A DNA stretch of 20,105 nt from an uncultured Wenzhouxiangella sp. GTDB taxonomy: Bacteria; Pseudomonadota; Gammaproteobacteria; Xanthomonadales; Wenzhouxiangellaceae. This document shows, piece by piece, positions 1 through 6,753 of this stretch (positions are counted from its first letter, which is position 1; each line of letters begins with the position of its first letter). The stretch spans positions 1 to 20,105 of the forward strand of contig CALEIM010000149.1 of assembly GCA_937876395.1 (NCBI GenBank), in the 5' to 3' direction. Both the position numbers and the translations under genes were made by a program. Under the pieces are notes generated by a model that was not told where the DNA came from, searched no databases, and saw only the letters and a list, made by a program, of their open reading frames with translations.

Positions 1-71
1 CCGGCAGTGACGAGCCGGCCGAAGACGCGATCTTCTCCGACCGCTTCGAGGCCGCCTCAAGCGACGGCTGA
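1..71 (+). CDS. 3' end of an unknown protein with IFSDRFE tail (partial)
   Basis: The third plus frame is open from the left edge to a TGA at 69-71. It encodes an acidic tail that includes DAIFSDRFEA. From memory, short C-terminal tails of the form (D)xIFxDxFE occur on many exported proteins of Xanthomonadales-like bacteria, so this may be the end of a secreted protein. Only 22 residues are visible and the function cannot be assigned. A strong hairpin 20 bases after the stop supports a real gene end. Confidence 0.5.
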   Translation, partial: GSDEPAEDAIFSDRFEAASSDG

Positions 72-91
72 TCGACCACCCATAAAGCAAT

Positions 92-122
92 GCAAAGGGC
101 CGCCCAATGGGCGGCCCTTTGC
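92..122. terminator. Strong hairpin, probable bidirectional terminator
   Basis: A perfect 14-base inverted repeat (92-105 with 109-122) encloses a 3-base loop, AAT. The stem has a GC-rich core with AAA/TTT outer pairs. It lies 20 bases after the stop of the plus-strand partial gene and about 130 bases beyond the end of minus-strand rfaH, so it could end transcription from both sides. The T-tracts outside the stem are short and interrupted on both strands, so efficiency is uncertain. Bases 123-250 hold no gene that I can support. Confidence 0.75.
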
Positions 123-250
123 GTCCTTCTGTTGCTTCGCGCCTTTGCGATTCAAGACTTTGCACTTCCCGCTCTATACCTGAGGCACATACCTGATCAG
201 GGACCTTTTTTCTTCGCCTTTTGCCTTCCCTACAAGGAATTGGCTGAGCT

Positions 251-775
251 TCAGACGACTTTCCGTATCATGCTCGCCGGCAGTTCTACCCGCCGTTCCT
301 GTTCGAGCAGCTTGAGCAGGACAATGACGCGGTCCTTGCCGCTTTTGGCCTGAAACACTGCGTGCAGGCCGGCCAGCGCGCCGTCGGTGATTTCAATCGG
401 ATCATTGGCTTTGATGGCCACCGCTTCGCTCATGTCAATAGAGCCGAAGGCGTCGTGGCGGCTGATCAACTGGCGAATGAATTCTTCCGGCACGGTCGGT
501 ACACGCTCACCGAAGCGAACCAGGCCGATCGCGCCGCGGGTCGAGCGGATGGTGCTCCAGTCTTCGCCGCGGGCGCGCAGATTGACGAACAGGTAACGCG
601 GGAACATGGCGACGACCTTGACGCGCGAGCCCGCCGCCATACGCTGGCGGGTCCGGATACGTGGCAGGAAGACTTCAAAACCCTGATTTTCCAGGTGGGC
701 TTCGGCGCGTGGTTCCTGTCCTGCGCGACAGAAAACTGCGCGCCACTGTCGCTGATGTTCTTCTGGACTGCTCAC
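251..775 (-). CDS. rfaH: RfaH/NusG-like transcription antiterminator
   Basis: A 174-residue NusG paralogue. The N-terminal NGN domain (about residues 8-110) shows WRAVFCRAGQEPRAEAHL, the FPRYLFVNL core and IRSTRGAIGLVRFG. A KOW domain follows at about 120-170. Length and pattern fit RfaH (E. coli 162 aa) better than housekeeping NusG. The family binds RNA polymerase paused at ops sites, suppresses Rho and pausing in long virulence or polysaccharide operons, and can recruit ribosomes. The start is GTG at 775, only 3 bases after the stop of the VanZ-like gene, so the two are probably co-transcribed. The neighbouring polysaccharide operon is the obvious candidate target, although I found no good ops element upstream of it. 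The start has only a weak Shine-Dalgarno. Confidence 0.88.
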   Translation of the reverse strand: MSSPEEHQRQWRAVFCRAGQEPRAEAHLENQGFEVFLPRIRTRQRMAAGSRVKVVAMFPRYLFVNLRARGEDWSTIRSTRGAIGLVRFGERVPTVPEEFIRQLISRHDAFGSIDMSEAVAIKANDPIEITDGALAGLHAVFQAKSGKDRVIVLLKLLEQERRVELPASMIRKVV

Positions 776-778
776 CGT

Positions 779-1249
779 TTACACGACCCTGGCTCGCTGG
801 TGCCCGACAGCATACCGCACTGCCAGCCAGGCGATGCCAATACCGATGCAATCAGCCAGCCAGTCAGCCCAGCTTGCGCTGCGTCCGACCACCAGGATCT
901 GCAGGATTTCAGTCAGGCCAGCAAACATGACCAGGCCGAGCACCGTCCACTGTGCCACCAGATCGCGGCGAAAGTGGAACAGCCAGAGGCCGAGCGCTGC
1001 AAAGCAGGCAAAGTGGACGATCCAGTCAGCGCCGGGCGTGGCGGCTGCCGCGCTGCCCACGGGCAGCCAGGGCTGAAACCAGGCCAATAGCTGCTGAATG
1101 GCGCTGGCCGGTGCGAGCAGGGCGGCCAGAACCGCAGCCAGCAGCGCGCGCCCCAGCCAGCACCACAGCGGCGCCAGCGGCGCGCTCAGCCACCAGCCGA
1201 GCAGGAAAATGCCCAGCCCGCTAGCGATAACAATCACGACATCAGGCAC
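779..1249 (-). CDS. VanZ-like integral membrane protein
   Basis: A 156-residue hydrophobic protein with about four to five membrane segments. It has the VanZ-family signature: a D-x-x-x-H-F-x-x-F-x-x-L-G motif (ADWIVHFACFAALG) followed by E-I-L-Q, then GRSASWADWLADCIGIGIAW. VanZ-like proteins are small inner-membrane proteins, named after a teicoplanin-resistance protein, and are common beside polysaccharide genes. Their biochemical role is unclear. The predicted start is GTG at 1249, with no strong ribosome binding site. It is directly followed by rfaH with a 3-base gap, suggesting a two-gene operon separate from the main polysaccharide operon, because a plus-strand gene lies between them. 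Confidence 0.8.
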   Translation of the reverse strand: MPDVVIVIASGLGIFLLGWWLSAPLAPLWCWLGRALLAAVLAALLAPASAIQQLLAWFQPWLPVGSAAAATPGADWIVHFACFAALGLWLFHFRRDLVAQWTVLGLVMFAGLTEILQILVVGRSASWADWLADCIGIGIAWLAVRYAVGHQRARVV

Positions 1250-1280
1250 GCGATTTGATAATCTCTGGTAGTGACGAGAG

Positions 1281-1295
1281 GCGCTATCGTAGCGC
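1281..1295. repeat. Small inverted repeat in divergent intergenic region
   Basis: GCGCTA, a 3-base loop TCG, then TAGCGC. It lies in the 219-base gap between the divergent VanZ-like gene (minus) and the small secreted protein gene (plus). It could be an operator or a 5' UTR hairpin for the VanZ-rfaH unit. Nothing else specific is evident. Confidence 0.35.
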
Positions 1296-1317
1296 AGTTG
1301 AACGGCTTGCTGGCGGG

Positions 1318-1346
1318 TTGACGCGACGGCTCGATCACCCTATGGT
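1318..1346 (+). promoter_or_regulatory. Possible sigma-70 promoter for the small secreted protein gene
   Basis: TTGACG at 1318-1323 is a 5/6 match to the -35 box. It is followed after exactly 17 bases by TATGGT at 1341-1346, a 4/6 match to the -10 box. This places a start near 1353 and gives a leader of about 115 bases before the ATG at 1469. Found by eye only. Confidence 0.4.
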
Positions 1347-1468
1347 TGGCCTTCGGCGGTGGCGCCGCAGGGGGCTTGCCTGTGCGTCGCGTGCGCTGTG
1401 CCGCATCAGGAAAATCGCGGTGGAGCCAATAAGCATCAGGGGTTTTCAGGCGCGATCAGGAGTTTGCG

Positions 1469-1789
1469 ATGCACGATACTCGTTTCATTCTGGCCATTTC
1501 GATGGCTCTGGCAGCAGGCTTGCTGTCTGGCCAGGCGTTGGCCGAAGCGCGCGCAGCCGAAATCGAGTGCGAGGCCAACGAGGAGTATTACCTGTGCGAG
1601 GCCAAAGCCGCCGGCCCGATCAGCAACTTTTCCTGGTCGGTCAGCGGTGAGCTGCGCATCAATCTTGCCTCCGGGCCGCTGGTCAGCGTTGGCTGTCCGC
1701 CCGGTGAATCTGGCACGCTGCATCTGGAAATGGACGGGCCCGATGGCAAGCGCGAAGCAAGCCTGCATCTCGACTGCGTACTCAGGTAG
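1469..1789 (+). CDS. Small secreted protein with four cysteines, unknown function
   Basis: A 106-residue protein. It starts at an ATG with a clear AGGAG ribosome binding site about 8 bases upstream. Residues 1-25 are a classical Sec signal peptide: a short polar start, a hydrophobic ILAISMALAAGLL core, and AxA-type cleavage at ALAEA. The mature part has four Cys (ECEA, LCEA, GCPP, DCVL) that could form two disulphides, and alternating hydrophobic/polar segments suggestive of a small beta-sandwich. I do not recognise a family. It is the only plus-strand gene inside the polysaccharide region and converges on the sugar transferase gene, with 3 bases between the two stop codons, so no separate terminator fits. 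A role in polysaccharide export is only a guess from position. Confidence 0.75.
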   Translation: MHDTRFILAISMALAAGLLSGQALAEARAAEIECEANEEYYLCEAKAAGPISNFSWSVSGELRINLASGPLVSVGCPPGESGTLHLEMDGPDGKREASLHLDCVLR

Positions 1790-1792
1790 CCA

Positions 1793-3226
1793 TTAGCCGC
1801 TGGCCGCACGCTTTGAAACGGCGTCTGCGCTCATGCCCAGGGCGCTTTCTACTGACGGCGCAAGCGGGGGCTGTTCGGTGCGGAGCCTGAGGCTGTGGAA
1901 CATCTCGGCTTCCGGCAATACGACCAGCTTGACCTGCTGTTGCTCGCACCACCGGTCCAGCCGCTGCCGCTTGAGCGCATCCGGCTCGAAGGTGGCCCAG
2001 ATCTGGTCGATGGCATGCACGGCTTGGATGGTATTGAGATCGCGCTCGGAGCCAAGTACGCGCCGGCCCTGGATTTCGCGGCCGCGCATATCACTGTCGC
2101 TGTCATCGATAAAGCCGATCACACCCGCGCCCGGAAAGCCCTGATGAATCAGGCTGGCCAGTGCGCCACCGCGGCGGCCGGCACCATAAATGGCGATTCT
2201 CACCCGACCTGAACTGGCCTGCCTGCTCTGCACACGATTGCGCCAGCGCTCGCGGTAATAGAGACGGCCGGCCAGCATGACGGTGAAAGTCAGCAGCGCG
2301 CCCAGCGGCAGAACCATGATGGACAGATTTCGATGGGCGAAATACATGGCCAGCACGGTAAAGAATGTATAGCCGATGGTGACCACAGAAAAAATGCGCA
2401 CCGTACCGCTCAGTGAAAAATGCCGAACCGGCTGCCGGTAGCAGCCGGAAAATACCACCAGCGGCAAAATCAGCAGCGGCAGCAGCCACAGGCCAAGCTG
2501 GAACACCGCCTGGTGATCGCCGTAGGGCAAACCCTCAAAACGCAGCAGATTGGCCAACAGCCAGGCGCCGACGATTGCGCACAGGTCATAGCTCATGTGC
2601 AGGCCGCGCTGACGAATTATCCGCTTCCAGTTGATCGCCTCGGTCAGGCTGACCCAGACACCGCGCGCAATCCAGACAATGTCAGTGAACAGGTTGGCGT
2701 GGGCAAAGTAGGCGATGTCATTGCGCGCCTTGGCCGGAAATAGCTCGCTGCGGTAGAACTCGTCGGGGTCACGGTCGGGCGGATACATCTCCGACTCGTT
2801 GCGGTAGGCGACCTGGTTGGGCCCGAAAATACCCGGGCTGTAATCGTGAACTTTGGCCAGCTCGCCGGCGAACAGATCGGCAAAAGCCATGCTCTCGGGC
2901 CGCGGCCCGACAAAGGACATGTCAGCTTTGAGAATATTCCACAGCTGAGGCAACTCGTCGAACTTGCTGCGCTCAAGGAATCGCCCCAGACGCGTCATGC
3001 GCGCATCGTTGGCCACTGTCACACCCGAGCCGCGATTGCCCCAATTGCCGGGAAACTTGCGAAATTTGTGGATCAGGAACAGCTTGCCGTCCTTGCCCAA
3101 GCGCTGCTGCGAAAAGATGACCGGACCGGGTGAGTCAATCCGAATGGCCAAGGCGATCAGCGCCATCAGCGGCGCGGCTACCACGAGCCCGGAGATGGCC
3201 AGAACGATATCAAACAGTCTTTTCAT
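1793..3226 (-). CDS. Polyprenyl-phosphate sugar phosphotransferase fused to membrane/Rossmann module
   Basis: Start chosen at ATG 3226, which has an AGAAGG Shine-Dalgarno; the frame stays open further upstream but lacks homology. Length 477 aa. Residues 1-200 are a bacterial sugar transferase (PglC/WbaP family): KRLFD, one N-terminal membrane helix, FSQQRLGKDG, KFR, and the catalytic Asp-Glu pair in KFDELPQLWNILKADMSFVGPRPE (D90, E91). This domain moves a sugar-1-phosphate onto undecaprenyl phosphate, the first step of repeat-unit synthesis. Residues about 210-325 contain four hydrophobic segments. Residues 342-445 form a Rossmann fold with IAIYGAGRRGGALA and VIGFIDDS, like the N-terminal half of FlaA1/PglF-type dehydratases or WbaP. 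The domain order is the reverse of WbaP (membrane and Rossmann first, transferase last). It is the last gene of the polysaccharide operon. Confidence 0.85.
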   Translation of the reverse strand: MKRLFDIVLAISGLVVAAPLMALIALAIRIDSPGPVIFSQQRLGKDGKLFLIHKFRKFPGNWGNRGSGVTVANDARMTRLGRFLERSKFDELPQLWNILKADMSFVGPRPESMAFADLFAGELAKVHDYSPGIFGPNQVAYRNESEMYPPDRDPDEFYRSELFPAKARNDIAYFAHANLFTDIVWIARGVWVSLTEAINWKRIIRQRGLHMSYDLCAIVGAWLLANLLRFEGLPYGDHQAVFQLGLWLLPLLILPLVVFSGCYRQPVRHFSLSGTVRIFSVVTIGYTFFTVLAMYFAHRNLSIMVLPLGALLTFTVMLAGRLYYRERWRNRVQSRQASSGRVRIAIYGAGRRGGALASLIHQGFPGAGVIGFIDDSDSDMRGREIQGRRVLGSERDLNTIQAVHAIDQIWATFEPDALKRQRLDRWCEQQQVKLVVLPEAEMFHSLRLRTEQPPLAPSVESALGMSADAVSKRAASG

Positions 3227-3276
3227 TTTCCCGCCCTTCTTGTGTGGTCCTGATGCTGGTGGTGGCGGCCGGCGCG

Positions 3277-3987
3277 TCAAATTCCGCGCATCGGCATGCC
3301 GTCGCTGTCGGTCATTTCCTGGGCACGGCTGAAGTCTTCTGGTCGGCCGATATCCAGCCACTGGCCGTCGTGGCGATAGGCGTGTGACCGCTGCTGGTTG
3401 TCAAGCATCTGATACATCAGATCATCAAAGCCGAACGGCACTCCCTTGGGAATCAAATTGAGAATGTCCGGTTCCATGCAGTAGATACCCATGTTGACTG
3501 TGTACGACAGGGTCGGCTTTTCACGAAAATCTGTAATCCGCTGATCTTCGCCGGTCTCCAGCACACCCATGTCGACGTGGACGCGCTTCTGGGTTGTGCC
3601 GACGGTCAGCAGGCCGCCATGTGATTTATGGAAGTGAATGAAGGAGCGCAGGTTCATGTCGGTGATCAGATCACCGTTGAGCACCAGGAAAGTGTCGTCA
3701 AGATGTTCACGCACCAGATCAAGCGCTCCGACCGTCCCCAAAGGCTGGGTCTCTTCGCTGTAGGTGATGTGCATGTCCCAGCTCTGGCCGTCACCGCACA
3801 GAGCCTTGATCAGGTGCCCGAGGTAGCCGGTAGTGACCAGTACTTCGGAAATGCCATTGCGCCGCAGCCATTTGAGCAACAGCTCGATTACCGGCAACTC
3901 GCCGACCGGCATCAGCGGTTTTGGCAGGATCAGGGTGTAGGGGCGCAGTCGAGTGCCTTTCCCCCCGGCTTGAATAACGGCTTTCAC
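3277..3987 (-). CDS. Sugar-1-phosphate nucleotidyltransferase
   Basis: A 236-residue NTP_transferase-family enzyme. The start is taken as GTG at 3987, with GGAGAG 7 bases upstream; it gives the canonical N-terminus MKAVIQAGGKGTRLRPYT. Signature parts are the nucleotide-binding GGKGTRLRP (8-16), the PKPLMPVG sugar-site loop, GTVGAL, the metal-binding LNGDLI (Asp), and FREKP with a conserved Lys. It couples a sugar-1-phosphate to an NTP to make an NDP-sugar. Relatives act on mannose-1-P, glucose-1-P or heptose-1-P, and the substrate cannot be read from sequence. It ends 50 bases before the sugar transferase and is probably co-transcribed. The 116 bases upstream of it (3988-4103) hold no clear promoter. 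Confidence 0.85.
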   Translation of the reverse strand: MKAVIQAGGKGTRLRPYTLILPKPLMPVGELPVIELLLKWLRRNGISEVLVTTGYLGHLIKALCGDGQSWDMHITYSEETQPLGTVGALDLVREHLDDTFLVLNGDLITDMNLRSFIHFHKSHGGLLTVGTTQKRVHVDMGVLETGEDQRITDFREKPTLSYTVNMGIYCMEPDILNLIPKGVPFGFDDLMYQMLDNQQRSHAYRHDGQWLDIGRPEDFSRAQEMTDSDGMPMRGI

Positions 3988-4103
3988 GTTCTCTCCAGTC
4001 GGGCCCCACTCCCCACGGCACCCTTGATAGCCACCAAGCATAGCAGACGAAGGTGTGGCGCGACAGTATTTGTAACATTTCCTTTTCCGGCAGCTTTTCG
4101 GGC

Positions 4104-5291
4104 CTACATCTTCTGATCCAGATTGCGGCCCTTCTCCACGTGCCGAAATTCGGGGATGGTGGCCTCGAACAGGGCGACCAGCTCGGCCTTGGTCCAGTCG
4201 CGCTGAGCACGAATTCGCTCAATTTCATCGATAAAGTGCTCGAGATGGCCAAGGTCGAAATTGCCCAGATCCTTGATCACCCCGATTGATTCGAAGCGCT
4301 CCATATCAAGACGCTCGCGGCCGGTATGAAACTCTTCGAAATCCTTCTCGCCGGTGGTGTCCGATGGCGCGAACAAAACCGGCCACCTGCCGACTTTGAT
4401 CAATTCGCGCGCTCGGGCGCGGGCCTCATCTTCGCTGCTGCACTCTTCGGCTGTAAAGCCGCGCATTTCCAGAAAACGTACGGCGATATCCGAAAAGCGG
4501 GTCAGGTGAAGCTGCTCGGAAAGTTTGGGAAAAAAGATGTCGCGGTTTTCGCCAAGCAGGGCCGAACACAGGCAGAGCTCGCCGGCTTCCCGAGCGGTAA
4601 CGAAATAGCGTTTGACGTCGTTGGGCGCCGGTATCGGCTGCTGCTTCAGAAAGCGTTGGTTGAAGCTGTGCAATAGCGAGCCGTCGGAAAAGGCAACGTT
4701 GGCAAAGCGCGCCGTCGAGATCGGCAGGCCGGAGCTCTCACGCATCAGAAACATTTCCATGATGCGCTTGCTTGCGCCCATCATGTTGACCGGGTTGGTC
4801 GCCTTGTCAGTGGACACGCAAAAATACTTCTTTGCCCCAAACTGGCGCGCCTGAGCAATGGTGGCGATGGTGTTGAGGACATTGACCTCAATCATCCGCA
4901 TCAGGGTAAAGGGGTCTTTTTCCGAACGCACATGTTTGAGCGCAGACAGGTTGAGCACGTAGTCATAGCCATCGCCAGCATTCAGCAGCGCGGCAAATTC
5001 CCGGCCGCCGCAGTCGATGGCAAAGGTGCGGAAATCGCCGGGGATATGGCCTAGTGTGGAGCGAATGTTGCGCACCAGCTCGGCCAGGTTGTTTTCTGAC
5101 AGATCAACCACGTGCAGCAGGCGCGGACTGCGCCTGAAAATTTCGTGCACGACCGCCTGCCCGATTGAACCGGCGCCGCCAACGACCAGAAAGCGGCTGG
5201 CCGACACGCGCTCGGACAGCTCGGTTTCGTGTCTGTCGATGTCGTCGCTGAACAGCTCGGCATCGCGGCCGATCAGTTTGTAATGGTCCAT
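4104..5291 (-). CDS. UDP-GlcNAc 4,6-dehydratase-like nucleotide-sugar SDR enzyme
   Basis: 395 residues from ATG 5291. Family members start in the same way (short N-terminus, then IGRxxELFxxDI); an upstream GTG (5351) and ATG (5324) are alternatives, and none has a good ribosome binding site. The NAD-binding motif is GGAGSIG (38-44). It is followed by VVDLSENNLAELVR, LSALKHVRSEKDPFTL, STDKATNP, and MMGASKR, where Met171 replaces the SDR Tyr in MxxxK, as in the PglF/CapD/LegB group. It is soluble and lacks the membrane and Rossmann N-terminal half of FlaA1/PglF-type enzymes. The closest remembered relatives are LegB/PtmB-type dehydratases, which make 4-keto-6-deoxy-HexNAc nucleotides for legionaminic acid or bacillosamine-like sugars. 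The exact product is unknown. Confidence 0.85.
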   Translation of the reverse strand: MDHYKLIGRDAELFSDDIDRHETELSERVSASRFLVVGGAGSIGQAVVHEIFRRSPRLLHVVDLSENNLAELVRNIRSTLGHIPGDFRTFAIDCGGREFAALLNAGDGYDYVLNLSALKHVRSEKDPFTLMRMIEVNVLNTIATIAQARQFGAKKYFCVSTDKATNPVNMMGASKRIMEMFLMRESSGLPISTARFANVAFSDGSLLHSFNQRFLKQQPIPAPNDVKRYFVTAREAGELCLCSALLGENRDIFFPKLSEQLHLTRFSDIAVRFLEMRGFTAEECSSEDEARARARELIKVGRWPVLFAPSDTTGEKDFEEFHTGRERLDMERFESIGVIKDLGNFDLGHLEHFIDEIERIRAQRDWTKAELVALFEATIPEFRHVEKGRNLDQKM

Positions 5292-5403
5292 GATGTTGGT
5301 TGTGTTGGCAGGACGGGAAAGCATAGTTGAAATCAGGTTCTGATCCGGCACGTTTTACGGGAAAGGCGCAAGGCGCAAGCTCAAACAACGCTTGGGCCTT
5401 CTT

Positions 5404-6753
5404 CTATCGCAGCAGCACTCCCAGATAAAACGCCAGCACAGTCTGACTGGCCGGGATATGCCAGCTGAAATCACCCATGGCCACCAGACACAGGGCGGCC
5501 AGGCCAGCGTAGAGTGCGATGCGCTCGGTGCTGAGCTGAACGCGGCGTGCCAGGCCGGTGATGACAATCGCAAGAATGACCGCACCGGTCAGGCCGGTTT
5601 CCACCAGCCACTGCAACAGGTCGTTGTGAGCATAGTCCCACCAGTCGGTGACCTGGCTGGGCTGAAAGGGTCGAAAGGCGGCTTCAAATCCGCCCAAACC
5701 GACGCCGTGCAGGTACCAGCGACCCGGAAACTCCTTGAGCATGATGGCGAATACGTCCAGGCGCATTCCTTCGCCCGGGGTGGCAATCAGGCGTTCGGCC
5801 AGGGGAGTGAGGCCATACCAGAGCGCGGCAACAAAGGCCCCGGCGGCGGCCAGGTAGACCGGCCAGGCCGACAGGCCGTGGAGCAGTCTCCGGTGCCGGG
5901 TCCACAGCACCAGCGCCAGCAGTATGCCGAAAATGCCGGCAGCGGCACCCAGACGAGAGCCGCTGGCCAGCATGGCCGTGCCGAGTATTGATCCGCACAG
6001 AACGCTGCCGGTTACTTTCAGTTCGCCGGGCAGCTTGCTCAATCCGGGTACCTCGCGCATGAACCAGATGCCCACCGCCAGCGGCCAGCAAAGGGCCAGA
6101 TAGGCGCTGAACAGATTGCGGTTCGAGAAACTGCCGTGTACCCAGTCGGTGCCGTGTCGTTCCCAGATGCCGAAAATACTCTGCGCTCCGGTGGCATGGG
6201 CGAGCAGACCATAGATGGCCTGAAAAAGTGCTGCGGCAACGATGGCCAACAACACCCAAAGTCGCAGGCTGGTCGGCAGGCTGCGTCCCAGCCAGGCCAC
6301 GGCAAACAGCGCGACAAAGGCCGCCCAGCCGCGCAGGCTGGCCGCGGGATCGGGTGACCAGTGGCGGGGTGCGAAATCCGGGTGCTGCCACAGGCTTTCA
6401 GGGTACGGGCCGAACAGATGTGCCAGCATGGTCGACGGCCAGACCTGCACCAGCACCAGCGCGCTCATCAGCGTGAACACCCACAGCCAGGCCCGACTCG
6501 GCAGGGTCAACTGGCCGGCCAGGGTCGGCACGCTCACCGCCGCCGTCGAAACGATGATCATTACCAGCAGCGAACTGCTCAATGTATACGGCGTTCGGTT
6601 GCCCAGCATCAGTGGCAGCAGCACAACCAGCGCGCACAGCAGCAGTGTAGTCACGCGCAGGCTCAGCGCCTGTTCGGAGGCAGGAAGCATGCGCCGACGC
6701 ACGGCGTGCTCAGTACTGAATGCTGTGGATGCGAAACTGTTCATTGTCTTCAT
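5404..6753 (-). CDS. O-antigen ligase/polymerase-type membrane protein (Wzy-like)
   Basis: A 449-residue polytopic protein with roughly ten to twelve membrane segments. It has the Wzy_C/O-antigen-ligase signature: GSFSNRNLFSAYLAL in the middle, LASGSRLG, and a long loop ending AHNDLLQWLVETGLTGA with the conserved His. Such proteins polymerise undecaprenyl-linked repeat units or ligate glycans at the periplasmic face. Beside Wza and Wzc, polymerase is the likelier role. The start at ATG 6753 (ATG 6744 is an alternative) overlaps the end of the J-domain gene by 44 bases, suggesting translational coupling. A 112-base gap follows before the dehydratase start. Confidence 0.85.
   Translation of the reverse strand: MKTMNSFASTAFSTEHAVRRRMLPASEQALSLRVTTLLLCALVVLLPLMLGNRTPYTLSSSLLVMIIVSTAAVSVPTLAGQLTLPSRAWLWVFTLMSALVLVQVWPSTMLAHLFGPYPESLWQHPDFAPRHWSPDPAASLRGWAAFVALFAVAWLGRSLPTSLRLWVLLAIVAAALFQAIYGLLAHATGAQSIFGIWERHGTDWVHGSFSNRNLFSAYLALCWPLAVGIWFMREVPGLSKLPGELKVTGSVLCGSILGTAMLASGSRLGAAAGIFGILLALVLWTRHRRLLHGLSAWPVYLAAAGAFVAALWYGLTPLAERLIATPGEGMRLDVFAIMLKEFPGRWYLHGVGLGGFEAAFRPFQPSQVTDWWDYAHNDLLQWLVETGLTGAVILAIVITGLARRVQLSTERIALYAGLAALCLVAMGDFSWHIPASQTVLAFYLGVLLR

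Noticed and set aside
362..1090. Long plus-strand open frame opposite rfaH and the VanZ-like gene
   Set aside because: No family resemblance and no ribosome binding site; the minus strand carries two clear gene families over the same bases.
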